Source: Marivivens sp.
Lineage (GTDB): Bacteria > Pseudomonadota > Alphaproteobacteria > Rhodobacterales > Rhodobacteraceae
Assembly (NCBI GenBank): GCA_024642115.1
Contig: JAHEBU010000002.1
Span: 460,815-524,814, forward strand
Length of the DNA stretch: 64,000 bases
Direction: 5' to 3'
In this document: positions 1 to 8,958 of the stretch, piece after piece
Numbering within the stretch: position 1 is the first letter of the stretch
Layout: the number at the start of each line of letters is the position of its first letter
Notes under the pieces: generated by a model
Databases searched by the model: none
Told to the model about the DNA's origin: nothing
The model's input: only the letters and a program-made list of their open reading frames with translations
Position numbers and translations under genes: made by a program

Positions 1-1
1 C

Positions 2-538
2 ACCGTCAATCTGGACGGTACCGGCAGCTATGACTGTCAGACCGGCGTTGGCTTTTTCGATCACATGCTTGACCAGCTCGCACGCCATTCGCTGATCGAC
101 CTGACCGTGCGCGCCACGGGCGACCTGCATATCGACGACCACCACACGGTCGAGGATGTGGGCATCGCCATCGGGCAGGCCCTGACGCAGGCGCTTGGGG
201 ACAAGCGGGGCATCCGCCGGTACGGGGAATGTCACCTGCCGATGGATGACACGCAGGTGCGGGCCGCGCTCGATCTGTCGGGGCGGCCTTACCTTGTTTT
301 CAATCTGGATTTTCCGACCGCCAAGATCGGTACCTTCGATACCGAACTGGTCCGTGAATTCTTTCAGGCGCTGGCGACGCACGGGGGGATCACCCTGCAT
401 ATCGACCGGCTGCACGGGTTCAACAGCCACCACCTGGCCGAGGCGGCGTTCAAGGCTGTGGCGCGCGCCTTGCGTGACGCGGTCGAGGTGGACCCGCGCA
501 AGGCCGACGCGATCCCGTCCACTAAAGGGATGCTATGA
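2..538 (+). CDS. hisB: Imidazoleglycerol-phosphate dehydratase, 5' end outside window
   Basis: HisB removes water from imidazole glycerol phosphate to give imidazole acetol phosphate, the sixth step of histidine biosynthesis in the cytoplasm. The frame is already open at base 2, so the N-terminus lies upstream of the window. The manganese-binding motifs are visible: [13 protein letters not shown], then [11 protein letters not shown], then [12 protein letters not shown] near the C-terminus. The protein ends in the family's usual PSTKG tail. There is no phosphatase domain in the visible part, so it is probably the monofunctional form, but the missing N-terminus prevents certainty. Its TGA overlaps the ATG of hisH by ATGA, so the two are translationally coupled. 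Confidence 0.97.
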   Translation, partial: TVNLDGTGSYDCQTGVGFFDHMLDQLARHSLIDLTVRATGDLHIDDHHTVEDVGIAIGQALTQALGDKRGIRRYGECHLPMDDTQVRAALDLSGRPYLVFNLDFPTAKIGTFDTELVREFFQALATHGGITLHIDRLHGFNSHHLAEAAFKAVARALRDAVEVDPRKADAIPSTKGML

Positions 539-1173
539 CCACCATTCTGGTCGACTACGACAGCGGGAACCTGCATTCGGCGCAAAAGGCGTTCGAACGG
601 ATGGCGACCGAGGTTGGGGCCGGGCGCGTCATCGTCACGTCCGACCCGGACGTGGTCGCGCGGGCGGAGCGGATCGTCCTGCCGGGCGACGGAGCATTCC
701 CGGCCTGCCGCACCGCCCTGTCTGCGGTCCCCGGGCTGGCCGAGGCGATCATCGAGGCGGTGCAGGTCCGCGCCGTTCCGTTTCTGGGGATCTGCGTGGG
801 GATGCAGATGCTGGCCACGACGGGGCACGAGTTTGAAGAGACCGCCGGGTTCGACTGGATCGGTGGAGATATTCGCCGGATTTCGCCGTCCGACCCCGCC
901 CTGAAAATTCCGCATATGGGCTGGAATGATCTGGTGATCGACCGGCCCCACCCGGTGCTGGAGGGGATCGAAACGGGGGATCACGCCTATTTCGTCCACT
1001 CCTACGCGATGACGGTTTCGGACCCTGCGGACCTGCTCGCCCACGTCGATTATGGCGGGCCGGTTACGGCCATCGTGGGGCGCGAGACGGTCGTGGGGAC
1101 CCAGTTTCACCCCGAAAAATCTCAAGGTGCCGGGCTGCGGCTGATCGGGAATTTCCTGACCTGGCGGCCCTGA
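535..1173 (+). CDS. hisH: Imidazole glycerol phosphate synthase, glutaminase subunit HisH
   Basis: HisH hydrolyses glutamine and channels ammonia to HisF, which makes imidazole glycerol phosphate and AICAR. The 212-residue protein is a class I glutamine amidotransferase. The nucleophile Cys87 sits in GICVGMQML, and the His192/Glu194 pair is in FHPEKSQ. The length is normal for the family. The start overlaps the hisB stop by four bases. Its partner gene hisF is not in this window, although hisA lies 3.2 kb downstream, so the synthase subunits are encoded apart here or beyond the left edge. Confidence 0.97.
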   Translation: MTTILVDYDSGNLHSAQKAFERMATEVGAGRVIVTSDPDVVARAERIVLPGDGAFPACRTALSAVPGLAEAIIEAVQVRAVPFLGICVGMQMLATTGHEFEETAGFDWIGGDIRRISPSDPALKIPHMGWNDLVIDRPHPVLEGIETGDHAYFVHSYAMTVSDPADLLAHVDYGGPVTAIVGRETVVGTQFHPEKSQGAGLRLIGNFLTWRP

Positions 1174-1370
1174 ACGGGGTCGGCTTGGGCAGTGTTCACG
1201 CGTGAGCGCGAAACAAATCATTGTTTTTAAAAGAAAATCAAAAATCAGGCCTGAATTGACCTTTGGTGCGCCATTTTTTGCTTTGACCGCTGACCGCCGC
1301 TTTGGCCTGCCAGCTATTCGCGTCACGGTTGATATGCTATCCTGCGCCTGAGAACGCTCGGGAGTATGCG

Positions 1371-3074
1371 ATGAAGTTTCTCGCCTTTGCATTGATCCTT
1401 TTCTGTCCGTCCATTTCAAAAGCCCAGTTCGCGGATTGCATGTCCCCCGGATACATCGGCAGCTTTGGGGTGGGCGGGGTCACTGATCTGACCTGCACGC
1501 AGCTATTCGACTTTGCCTTTTCCACCCCCGGCGGGGAACGCCATGTGCGGGGCATCGCAGATCTGAATGCCGATTGGGTGGCTCGCCCCGGCACGGCAGC
1601 CGCTGCCGAAGCCGCAGCGCGTGAAGTGGTCGAGCGGTTGGCCGATCTGGGGACCTACAGGATCGGGGATGTGACCATCCTGCTGTTGGGCGACAGGCTG
1701 ACCCCAATGGAGTCGGCCGGGCGACATCCCCGGGACGTTCTCGCACAGGCTTGGGTTCCGACGGAAAACCGGGTGGGCGAATGTCGGGTCACCCTGTTCC
1801 TGTGGGGTGCCGGGGGGCTTGCCGAAGGATTTCCGACGACGCTGGCACACGAGATGTTCCATTGCGTGCAATACGCCACGCTGAGCCCCGACCAGATGGC
1901 CACGTACGACGCGAATGGCGAATGGTGGATCGAAGGATCGGCCGAGAGTTTCGCCGCCTATGCGATCCCCGACAGCACTGGCACGACCGCGTGGGCCAAT
2001 GATTTCAACACGTCAGTCGCCGTCCTTAAACCGATCCATGACATGGCGACCGAGTCGGTCATCTTTTTCCATTGGCTGCATGGCCACATCGGAATCGACG
2101 GGTTGATGCCGTTTCTGGCGGGCATGTCGGGGGTCGGTGGGGATTCAGGCCAAAGGGCGGCCATGCGCGATGCCCTGTCGGATACCGAATGGCTGGACTT
2201 TGCCAAAGCCTATGTCGATGGCACGATCGCCCATCCGCACGGTCAGCCGCTGGCACTGGACGGCAGTTTTCCAGTGGAATTTCTGCACATCGACACCTCG
2301 TCCCGGCACAGCGTTCAGATCAAACCGTTCACCCTGTTCCCGATGATGGCCGAATATGCCTGTGGGAGGTGGGAAAACCGGGCCACCCCGGCTGGTGCCA
2401 ACCTCGCATCGCGTGTGATGGGGGAGCGGGATTGGCAGGACGGGTGGCTGGCCGAGATGGACAGTCGCGACGGGCGCGAGCCGCTGATGCAGACCGTCGC
2501 CCTGCATACGGGTGACACGTCGCTGCAATTCGCGCTGCACGCCCGCCGGACCGAGTCCTGCCTGAATTGTCAGGGGGCCACCCGGATCGACCGCTGCATG
2601 GTCGGCAACTGGGAAGGCGACATGCGCCCCATCGTCGAGTTGATGCGCCGGGTCGGTGCGCCGATATCGCGCAACCAGATGGGGTCAATGTATTTGCAGG
2701 TGAACGAGGACGGAACATTCATCACCTCGCCCGTTTCGGTGGATTTTCAGGCAACGACGGTCGATCAGCACGGCGTGTCCACCTATGACGTGTCCGGCGT
2801 CGCGGGGGCATCGGTCGGGCGGTGGGCCATTGCGGGGCCGGGCCAGCTGGTCGGCTGTGCGGCCCAGACCGAGGGCGGGGGCGAGACCGTATTGGCGCAG
2901 ACACCGGCGGGCGGCTGGGTCGCGGCAATGATCAACGGCGCAAGTGGACCGAGCGCGGGGACGGTGCCCTATACCTGCGGCCCGTCCCGCATGACCACGC
3001 GCGTTGTCATGGGCCGATGGGGCGAGGTGGAATTTCCGTTCACAAGGTTGAGTGCGCCCGAGACAGAAGAATAG
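1371..3074 (+). CDS. Putative secreted zinc metallopeptidase (gluzincin-like)
   Basis: I do not recognise a named family. I chose the ATG at 1371 over an upstream start because it follows GGAG by six bases and gives a clear signal peptide (MKFLAFALILFCPSISKAQ). The 567-residue product should be exported. It contains HEMFH (about residues 160-164), which fits the HExxH zinc motif. Then comes WWIEGSAES, about 24 residues further on, whose first Glu188 fits the third zinc ligand of gluzincins. Many paired cysteines in the C-terminal half suggest disulphides. It sits alone between hisH and the convergent DUF1003 gene, three bases from that gene's stop. Peptidase activity is inferred from the motif only. 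Confidence 0.7.
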   Translation: MKFLAFALILFCPSISKAQFADCMSPGYIGSFGVGGVTDLTCTQLFDFAFSTPGGERHVRGIADLNADWVARPGTAAAAEAAAREVVERLADLGTYRIGDVTILLLGDRLTPMESAGRHPRDVLAQAWVPTENRVGECRVTLFLWGAGGLAEGFPTTLAHEMFHCVQYATLSPDQMATYDANGEWWIEGSAESFAAYAIPDSTGTTAWANDFNTSVAVLKPIHDMATESVIFFHWLHGHIGIDGLMPFLAGMSGVGGDSGQRAAMRDALSDTEWLDFAKAYVDGTIAHPHGQPLALDGSFPVEFLHIDTSSRHSVQIKPFTLFPMMAEYACGRWENRATPAGANLASRVMGERDWQDGWLAEMDSRDGREPLMQTVALHTGDTSLQFALHARRTESCLNCQGATRIDRCMVGNWEGDMRPIVELMRRVGAPISRNQMGSMYLQVNEDGTFITSPVSVDFQATTVDQHGVSTYDVSGVAGASVGRWAIAGPGQLVGCAAQTEGGGETVLAQTPAGGWVAAMINGASGPSAGTVPYTCGPSRMTTRVVMGRWGEVEFPFTRLSAPETEE

Positions 3075-3077
3075 TCC

Positions 3078-3782
3078 CTACCGCCGCTTTTCCGGCACGA
3101 GGCTTTCCAGAATTTCGATCTGGATCTGCTGCATCTCGGCCAGCCGTTCCCATTGCCGGGCAAGCTGGTGGTCGATCTTTTCGTGCAGTTGCCTGATCTC
3201 TACCTCGGCCTTGAGGTTGACGCGGTAGTCGTTTTCGGCACGCTGGCGGTCCTTGGCCTCTTTCCGGCTCTGGCTCATCATGATGATGGGCGCCTGAAAG
3301 GCCGCCACGCAAGACAGCACGAGATTGAGCAGGATGAACGGGTACGGGTCCCACGGGTGAAACAGCGCCCCCGTGATGTTCAGCATCATCCAGATCACCA
3401 GCACGGTGACGAACATGATGATGAACGTCCAGGACCCGCCGAACGACGCCACCCGGTCCGCCGCCCGTTCGCCAAAGGTCGCCTTGCGCGCGATCTCGTC
3501 CGGGTTTTGCGAGATGGGGACGCCTTGGGAAATGCTGTCGACGACCTGCCGTTCCAGTTGCCCCAACTCGCCCTTTTCCTCGGCCAGCATGGATTCGACG
3601 TAGGCCCGACGATAGCGGGCCAGATCGGGCTGGCAGATGTGTCCCGCTGGCCCCCAGTCGGGATGGTCCGCCCGGATCAGGGCCGAAATGCCGGACCGCA
3701 CGTCAGGCCAACCGCGCAGGTCGCGTGGGGGGAATTTGGCACCGCAGATGGTGCAGGTCTGGGCAGGATGGGGATCAGTCAT
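3078..3782 (-). CDS. DUF1003 inner-membrane protein
   Basis: This is a member of the DUF1003 (COG4420) family of unknown function. The 234-residue protein begins with a small CxxC-like segment (CTICGAKF). A soluble region follows, then two membrane helices around FIIMFVTVLVIWMMLNI and FILLNLVLSCVAAFQAP, and a charged C-terminal coiled-coil-like tail. The family hallmark IIMMSQSRKEAKDR follows the second helix. I used the ATG at 3782; an upstream extension lacks family similarity. It is convergent with the putative metallopeptidase gene, with stop codons three bases apart, and lies downstream of DUF2147 on the same strand, separated from it by a terminator. Confidence 0.88.
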   Translation of the reverse strand: MTDPHPAQTCTICGAKFPPRDLRGWPDVRSGISALIRADHPDWGPAGHICQPDLARYRRAYVESMLAEEKGELGQLERQVVDSISQGVPISQNPDEIARKATFGERAADRVASFGGSWTFIIMFVTVLVIWMMLNITGALFHPWDPYPFILLNLVLSCVAAFQAPIIMMSQSRKEAKDRQRAENDYRVNLKAEVEIRQLHEKIDHQLARQWERLAEMQQIQIEILESLVPEKRR

Positions 3783-3827
3783 GGCGTTGGCTCTATGAAT
3801 TGGGTTCGTCCTACCACACCGGATGTC

Positions 3828-3862
3828 AAAAGGGGCAGGCCCTCGCGGACCTGCCCCCAAAA
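3828..3862 (-). terminator. Rho-independent terminator after the DUF2147 gene
   Basis: The arms GGGGCAGG (3832-3839) and CCTGCCCC (3850-3857) pair around a ten-base loop. They are flanked by four A residues on the left of the plus strand, so a minus-strand transcript ends in U4 after the stem. It lies 20 bases past the DUF2147 stop. A-tracts on both sides mean it could also work on plus-strand transcripts. Confidence 0.7.
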
Positions 3863-3881
3863 CGTGACCGTGGTGATCGTC

Positions 3882-4271
3882 TTACTGAACCTTGGTCCAG
3901 GTGCCGCCGTTCCGGCAGATGCCGAACACGCAACCCGACACGTCAAGCGTGTTGCCGGTCATGACCAGCCGCGAATTATAGGTTTTGTCCCGATCGGGCG
4001 AATAGACCTTGCCCGAATAGTTGTTCGGGCTGTCCATCACGGTTTCCGAGATGATCTGACGGCCAATATTGTCCGAAGCGATTTCCGCGCCATCGGGGCC
4101 GAACGCCTTGACCAGCGTTCCGCAGAGCTTGGCCCCGCAGGGTGCGACCTGGATCAGACCCGAGTTGCCGTTGTCGTCAGCGGCGGTGCGCCACATGCCT
4201 TCCAGCGGGTCGGCAAAGGCCGCACCGGTCATCGCGATCACGGCAACAGCCGCCAGCAGATACTTTTTCAT
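3882..4271 (-). CDS. Secreted DUF2147 protein
   Basis: This is a 129-residue periplasmic or secreted protein of the DUF2147 (COG4731) family. A signal peptide ends at AAFAD, and the rest is a small beta-rich domain starting PLEGMWRT. The [14 protein letters not shown] segment at the C-terminus is typical of the family, and the four cysteines probably form disulphides. The ATG at 4271 is preceded by a very good GGGAGGAGA ribosome site. The role is not known; some relatives are described as stress-related envelope proteins. It is transcribed divergently from hisA across about 125 bases. Confidence 0.88.
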   Translation of the reverse strand: MKKYLLAAVAVIAMTGAAFADPLEGMWRTAADDNGNSGLIQVAPCGAKLCGTLVKAFGPDGAEIASDNIGRQIISETVMDSPNNYSGKVYSPDRDKTYNSRLVMTGNTLDVSGCVFGICRNGGTWTKVQ

Positions 4272-4398
4272 GATGTCTCCTCCCTCAGAGCTAACGCGAC
4301 ACTGGCGAAGGCCGCGACGCCGATCAAGTCTGACGTTGGGTCGGTTGCATCCGCCCTGTCCCCGTGCAAAACGGCACCCTGTAAACGGAGGCCCAGAC

Positions 4399-5118
4399 AT
4401 GATCCTGTATCCCGCCATCGACCTCAAGGATGGGCAGGCCGTACGCCTGATCCACGGTGACATGGAACGCGCCACGGTGTTCAGCGATGACCCGGCCGCA
4501 CAGGCCCGCGCCTTTGTCGCCGCAGGGTGCGAGTGGCTGCATCTGGTCGACCTGAACGGCGCCTTTGCGGGCGAGCCGGTCAATGCCGCCCCGGTCGAAG
4601 CTATTCTGGCCGCCTGCCCTGTCCCGGTCCAGTTGGGCGGGGGCATCCGCGACATGGCCACCATCGAGCGGTGGCTAGACAAGGGGTTGGCCCGCGTGAT
4701 TCTGGGGACAGTTGCGGTCGAGAACCCCGCGCTGGTGCGCGAAGCGGCGCTGGCCTTTCCGGGTCATGTGGCCGTGGGGATCGACGCCCGTAACGGGTTC
4801 GTCGCCACCAAGGGATGGGCCGAAGAGACGGACGTCAAGGTCACCGATCTGGCCCGGTCGTTCGAGGACGCGGGCGTGGCTGCCATCATCTATACCGATA
4901 TCCTGCGCGACGGCGCGATGGGTGGCCCCAATATCGCGGCCACCGAGGCCCTGGCCCGTGCGGTGACGATCCCGGTGATTGCGTCGGGCGGGGTGTCGTC
5001 TCTGGCGGACCTCATTGCCCTGCGCGAGACAGGGGTCATTGCCGGGGCAATTTCGGGCCGGGCGCTGTATGACGGGGCGATCGATCTGGGCGCAGCACTG
5101 ACGGCCCTGCGCGCCTAG
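4399..5118 (+). CDS. hisA: Phosphoribosylformimino-AICAR ribotide isomerase
   Basis: HisA catalyses the Amadori rearrangement of ProFAR to PRFAR in histidine biosynthesis. The 239-residue TIM barrel starts [12 protein letters not shown], with the catalytic Asp8. The second catalytic aspartate is in [15 protein letters not shown], and the phosphate-binding loops GGGIRDM and ASGGVSS are present. The ATG at 4399 has GGAGG seven bases upstream. In many Rhodobacteraceae hisF follows directly; here the gene instead ends in CTAG shared with the stop of a convergent membrane-protein gene. Confidence 0.97.
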   Translation: MILYPAIDLKDGQAVRLIHGDMERATVFSDDPAAQARAFVAAGCEWLHLVDLNGAFAGEPVNAAPVEAILAACPVPVQLGGGIRDMATIERWLDKGLARVILGTVAVENPALVREAALAFPGHVAVGIDARNGFVATKGWAEETDVKVTDLARSFEDAGVAAIIYTDILRDGAMGGPNIAATEALARAVTIPVIASGGVSSLADLIALRETGVIAGAISGRALYDGAIDLGAALTALRA

Positions 5119-6014
5119 CGGGCCGGCCTCCGGGCGGCGGCGACCAGCAGCCAGAGCCACAGACCAACCGACAGCGGCCCAGTCAGCAGCAGGGTGATCC
5201 AGTTACCCTGAAACAGAGCGCCAGATTCCCATATCGGCACCACGCAGAGTGCCGTCAGCGCAGGGGCCAGCGGGAAAAATAGGTGTCGCCAGCGGGGCTG
5301 TCCGGTGCCGCCAAGAGCGACAGGATTGCGCTCGCCGAGCCGGGACATTGCCCAGAGCGTCAGACCGACGACCACCGGCAGGGCAAGTCGCTGGGGCGCA
5401 AATGCCGTCGCCGTCTTGGCCAACCACAGGAGGGTCAGCAGGGCCGGGCAGATCAGCAGCACCCAGCGCGGCGGGCGCGGCACGGTGTGCAGGCGATCCA
5501 GTATCAGATGCCCAAGCGGGACGACAAACCCGACCCCCGCCAGATAGAACAGAACGATGTCCCCCGTCGGCAGATCCTGCCGTTCGGTGGCCCAGAAGGT
5601 TCCGAAGATCGTGCCGAACAGGCTGATCCCGAGCAGCACCCCGACAAGGGTGGCCCAAGACCGACCGACCGCCCAACGCCAGAGCCAGACGAGCCCGAGC
5701 GCGGTAAAAAGCGCGTGCCACGCCATCGCGGTCCAGACCAGTTGAAAGGGAAAGGCGTCGTAGACAGTGTCGACGATGACCCCTTCGATGGCATAGCCGA
5801 ACACAACACCGCCCAGAAAGACGCCCCGCCAACCGCCAAGACCGGTCAGCGCCACAGCGCTGAGCGCCGCAGCAGAGCAGATGGCATAAGCGGCCCATGT
5901 CATCAGCCACTCGGCCACCGTCAGATCGGCAGGCGGGGCCGTCCAGAACAGGTTTTCTGAGCCCCAGATCGTGATGAGGCCGAGGGCGAGACTTGCCAGA
6001 ACATACCGACCCAT
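5115..6014 (-). CDS. Polytopic membrane protein of unknown function
   Basis: I do not recognise the family. The 299-residue protein from the ATG at 6014 is hydrophobic throughout, with roughly eight or nine membrane helices and short polar loops. It has no obvious catalytic motif and no ABC-permease EAA loop. It starts 19 bases after the stop of the alpha-glucoside ABC ATPase on the same strand, so it may be the last gene of that operon. Its stop codon overlaps the hisA stop on the other strand within a single CTAG. A longer start at 6080 would overlap the ATPase gene and is less likely. Confidence 0.75.
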   Translation of the reverse strand: MGRYVLASLALGLITIWGSENLFWTAPPADLTVAEWLMTWAAYAICSAAALSAVALTGLGGWRGVFLGGVVFGYAIEGVIVDTVYDAFPFQLVWTAMAWHALFTALGLVWLWRWAVGRSWATLVGVLLGISLFGTIFGTFWATERQDLPTGDIVLFYLAGVGFVVPLGHLILDRLHTVPRPPRWVLLICPALLTLLWLAKTATAFAPQRLALPVVVGLTLWAMSRLGERNPVALGGTGQPRWRHLFFPLAPALTALCVVPIWESGALFQGNWITLLLTGPLSVGLWLWLLVAAARRPAR

Positions 6015-6033
6015 ACCGCCCCTAGCGAAAGCG

Positions 6034-7041
6034 TCAGGCGATGGGTTTGCCGTCCGCGCCGAAGCGGTGCAGTTTGCCATCCTGCGGGGCGAGGGCGACT
6101 TGAGTGCCCAGTTTGATGTCGAGTTTGCCCGCGCGGCGCACGATCAGGGGTTCGTCCGATCCCACCTCGACAAAGAGATAGTTGTCAGAGCCCAGATCCT
6201 CGGCATGGACAACCTTGCCCGACCACGCCCCCTGCCCTTCGGGCACAATGGTGATGTGTTCGGACCGGATGCCCAGGGTCGAGCAGTTGTATTTTGCCGC
6301 ATGATCGCCGGTGAGAAAGTTCATCTTGGGCGAGCCGATGAAACCAGCGACAAACAGACTGTTGGGTGTCTCGTACAGTTCGGAGGGGGTGCCGACCTGT
6401 TCGACCTTGCCATCGCGCAACACGCAGATGCGGTCGGCCAGCGTCATTGCCTCGACCTGATCGTGGGTGACGTAGATCATCGTCACGTCGGACATGTCGT
6501 GGTGCAGTTTGGCGATTTCCAGACGGGTCTGGACCCGCAGCGCGGCGTCAAGGTTTGACAGCGGTTCGTCGAACAGGAACACGCGCGGATCGCGCACGAT
6601 GGCCCGCCCGATGGCGACCCGCTGCCGCTGCCCGCCCGAAAGCTGTTTGGGCAGACGGTCAAGCAGGTGGTCGATCTGGAGCAGTTGGGCAGCCTTGCGC
6701 ACCCGAACGTCCATCTCTTCCTTGCTGGATTTGGCGAGCTTCATACCGAAGGCCATGTTGTCATAGACGTTCATGTGTGGATAAAGCGCGTAGGACTGGA
6801 ACACCATTGCGATGCCCCGCTGCGACGGCAGCACGTTGTTGACCCGTTCACTGTCGAACAGCATGTCGCCCGACGTGATGCTTTCCAGACCCGAGATCAG
6901 GCGCAGCAATGTGGATTTTCCGCAGCCCGAGGGGCCGACGAACACCATGAATTCGCCCTTTTTGATGTCGAGGTCGATGCCTTTGATGACTTCGACCGCG
7001 CCGTAGGCCTTGCGGACCGCTTTGAGTTGGATGTTTGCCAT
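6034..7041 (-). CDS. Sugar ABC transporter ATP-binding protein (MalK/UgpC family)
   Basis: This is the cytoplasmic ATPase of a CUT1-class carbohydrate importer, 335 residues long. Walker A is GPSGCGKST (36-44), the ABC signature is LSGGQRQ (134-140), Walker B is FLFDEP (155-160), and the switch histidine is in YVTHDQ. The C-terminal about 100 residues form the TOBE/OB regulatory domain of the MalK subfamily. It follows the two permease genes with a 13-base gap and completes the binding protein-permease-permease-ATPase set. The alpha-glucosidase and LacI neighbours suggest an alpha-glucoside (maltose, trehalose or sucrose type) substrate; the exact sugar is not decidable from sequence. Confidence 0.93.
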   Translation of the reverse strand: MANIQLKAVRKAYGAVEVIKGIDLDIKKGEFMVFVGPSGCGKSTLLRLISGLESITSGDMLFDSERVNNVLPSQRGIAMVFQSYALYPHMNVYDNMAFGMKLAKSSKEEMDVRVRKAAQLLQIDHLLDRLPKQLSGGQRQRVAIGRAIVRDPRVFLFDEPLSNLDAALRVQTRLEIAKLHHDMSDVTMIYVTHDQVEAMTLADRICVLRDGKVEQVGTPSELYETPNSLFVAGFIGSPKMNFLTGDHAAKYNCSTLGIRSEHITIVPEGQGAWSGKVVHAEDLGSDNYLFVEVGSDEPLIVRRAGKLDIKLGTQVALAPQDGKLHRFGADGKPIA

Positions 7042-7054
7042 GAGGGACTCCGGT

Positions 7055-7888
7055 TCAGCCTTTGACGCCGCCAGCCGTCAGGCCAGCCACGATCTTGCGT
7101 TGGAAGATGAGGACGAGGACGATCAGCGGGACGGTCACGATGACCGAGGCGGCCATGATCGGCCCCCACGGGATTTCCTGTTGCGACGCACCCGACAACA
7201 GGCCGATGGCCACGGGCACGGTCCGCTGCGTTTCGGATGCGGTAAAGGTCAGCGCGAACAGGAATTCGTTCCATGCCCCGATAAAGGCCAAAAGCCCGGT
7301 TGTGACCAGTGCGGGCCAGAGCAGCGGCATGAACACCTTTGTAATGATGACCCAAGGGGTCGCACCGTCAACGATGGCGGCCTCTTCGATCTCGATCGGC
7401 AGGTCGCGCATAAAGGTGGTCAGCACCCAGACCGTGAAGGGCAGCGTGAAGATCGTGTAGGACAGGATCATCGCGTAGGGGGTGTTGTAGATGCCCAGGA
7501 ACCGGACCAGTTCAAACAGTCCCGCCAGAACGGCGATCTGCGGGAACATGGACACGGCTAGAATGACCATCAGCAGCAGCCCCCGCCCCCGGAACCGCAC
7601 CCGCGCCAAGGCGTACGAGGCAGTCACGGCCAGCAGCAGCGCAAAGGCCACGGTGGTCGTTGCAATGAATACCGAGTTGAAGATCGACCGGATGAAGTTC
7701 CGCCCGCCCAGCACGGCGGCGTAGTTCGTCCAGTCCAATTTGGTGATCAGGTAGTCCACCCGGAACAGCGCTGTCCCGGTTTTAAAGCTGGTGATGACCG
7801 CATAGTAGAACGGAAATACCGCAACCACGACGATCACGACGACGGCAAAGTAGAACATCGTCCTTTTAAAGATATCCATCGCGGTCAT
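7055..7888 (-). CDS. Sugar ABC transporter permease, MalG-like
   Basis: This is an inner-membrane subunit of the CUT1 sugar importer, 277 residues, with about six membrane helices. The EAA loop that docks on the ATPase is visible as [13 protein letters not shown] chose the ATG at 7888, which overlaps the stop of the preceding permease in ATGA, over an upstream start that would extend into it. It pairs with the larger permease encoded upstream. Confidence 0.92.
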   Translation of the reverse strand: MTAMDIFKRTMFYFAVVVIVVVAVFPFYYAVITSFKTGTALFRVDYLITKLDWTNYAAVLGGRNFIRSIFNSVFIATTTVAFALLLAVTASYALARVRFRGRGLLLMVILAVSMFPQIAVLAGLFELVRFLGIYNTPYAMILSYTIFTLPFTVWVLTTFMRDLPIEIEEAAIVDGATPWVIITKVFMPLLWPALVTTGLLAFIGAWNEFLFALTFTASETQRTVPVAIGLLSGASQQEIPWGPIMAASVIVTVPLIVLVLIFQRKIVAGLTAGGVKG

Positions 7889-8847
7889 TTGCCACTCTCC
7901 CCGCTCAGGTCCACGCGGCCGATCCAAATGTAGAGCATCACAAAGATCGCGATGATCAGGAACAACAGGGTCGATTGCGCCGAGCCGTAGGCGAATTTGT
8001 CGAATTCGATGAGGTTTTGCCGGGCGATGATCGACATGGTCTTGGTCGCGTCCGAATTGGGCGTGAGCACATAGATCAGATCAAAGATGCGCAGGGCGTC
8101 TAGGATACGGAAGATCACCGCCACCATCAGCGCGGGCCGCACCAGCGGCAGCGTGATCTTGAAGAACACCCGCACCGGGTGGACACCGTCGATCTTGGCC
8201 GCCTCGTAGATGTCCCGCGGAATCATCTGAAGCCCGGCAAGGCAGAGCAGTGCCATGAATGGCGTCGTCTTCCACACGTCCACGATCAGCACGGCGAACA
8301 TGGCGGTGTTGATGTTGGCGGCCCAGGCGACCTTTTGGTCAATGATGTGCAGGTTCAGAAGGATATCGTTGATGATCCCGAATTGATCGTTCAGCATCCA
8401 GCCCCACATCTTGGCCGACACGATGGTCGGGATCGCCCAGGGGACCAGAATGGCGGCGCGCACAAACCCGCGCCCCTTGAATTCGGCGTTCAGGACAAGG
8501 GCCACGAGCATGCCCAGAATGGTTTCGATGGTCACGGACACGACGGAAAAGCGCACCGTGTTCCAGAAGGCATTCCACCACGCCGGATCGACCAGTGTTC
8601 CCCGCCACAGCACCCGCCCCGAGGACAGTTCGCGCCGCGACAGGTAGTTGTCGAACCCGATCCATTTGCCCCCGTAGAGGTTGGACAGGGTGGTGTCGGT
8701 GAACGAGAAATAGATCGACCGGAACAACGGCCAGGCGGCCACGCAAAACAGCATCACCAGCATCGGCGCCAGAAACCAGAACGCGGCACGCGCCCGTTGA
8801 TCCTGAAGCGACCGTTCCCGGCGGGGCGGAGTAAGTGAGGTTGTCAT
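7885..8847 (-). CDS. Sugar ABC transporter permease, MalF-like
   Basis: This is the first permease of the alpha-glucoside importer, 320 residues. A charged cytoplasmic N-terminus is followed by about six helices, and the EAA loop appears as YEAAKIDGVHPVRVFFKITLP. It belongs to the binding-protein-dependent transport inner-membrane family (LacF/UgpA type). It is separated from the binding-protein gene by 111 bases that contain a strong hairpin, and its stop overlaps the start of the second permease by four bases. Confidence 0.92.
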   Translation of the reverse strand: MTTSLTPPRRERSLQDQRARAAFWFLAPMLVMLFCVAAWPLFRSIYFSFTDTTLSNLYGGKWIGFDNYLSRRELSSGRVLWRGTLVDPAWWNAFWNTVRFSVVSVTIETILGMLVALVLNAEFKGRGFVRAAILVPWAIPTIVSAKMWGWMLNDQFGIINDILLNLHIIDQKVAWAANINTAMFAVLIVDVWKTTPFMALLCLAGLQMIPRDIYEAAKIDGVHPVRVFFKITLPLVRPALMVAVIFRILDALRIFDLIYVLTPNSDATKTMSIIARQNLIEFDKFAYGSAQSTLLFLIIAIFVMLYIWIGRVDLSGESGK

Positions 8848-8912
8848 AAAGGCCCCCTGTCAGAGAAAGGGCCGGACGCCATTCTTAATATCAGGCAACC
8901 GGCCCCGAAGGT

Positions 8913-8939
8913 GAAGGAGCGGGGAATGCCCGCTCCTTC
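8913..8939 (-). promoter_or_regulatory. Intercistronic hairpin after the sugar-binding protein gene
   Basis: Perfect 11-base arms GAAGGAGCGGG and CCCGCTCCTTC enclose a five-base loop, about 20 bases after the binding-protein stop. No T-run follows on the minus strand, so it is not a classical terminator. As with malE-malF, it probably protects the upstream message or partially limits read-through, giving more binding protein than permease. Confidence 0.65.
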
Positions 8940-8958
8940 GGGAGGATAGCCTACTGGA

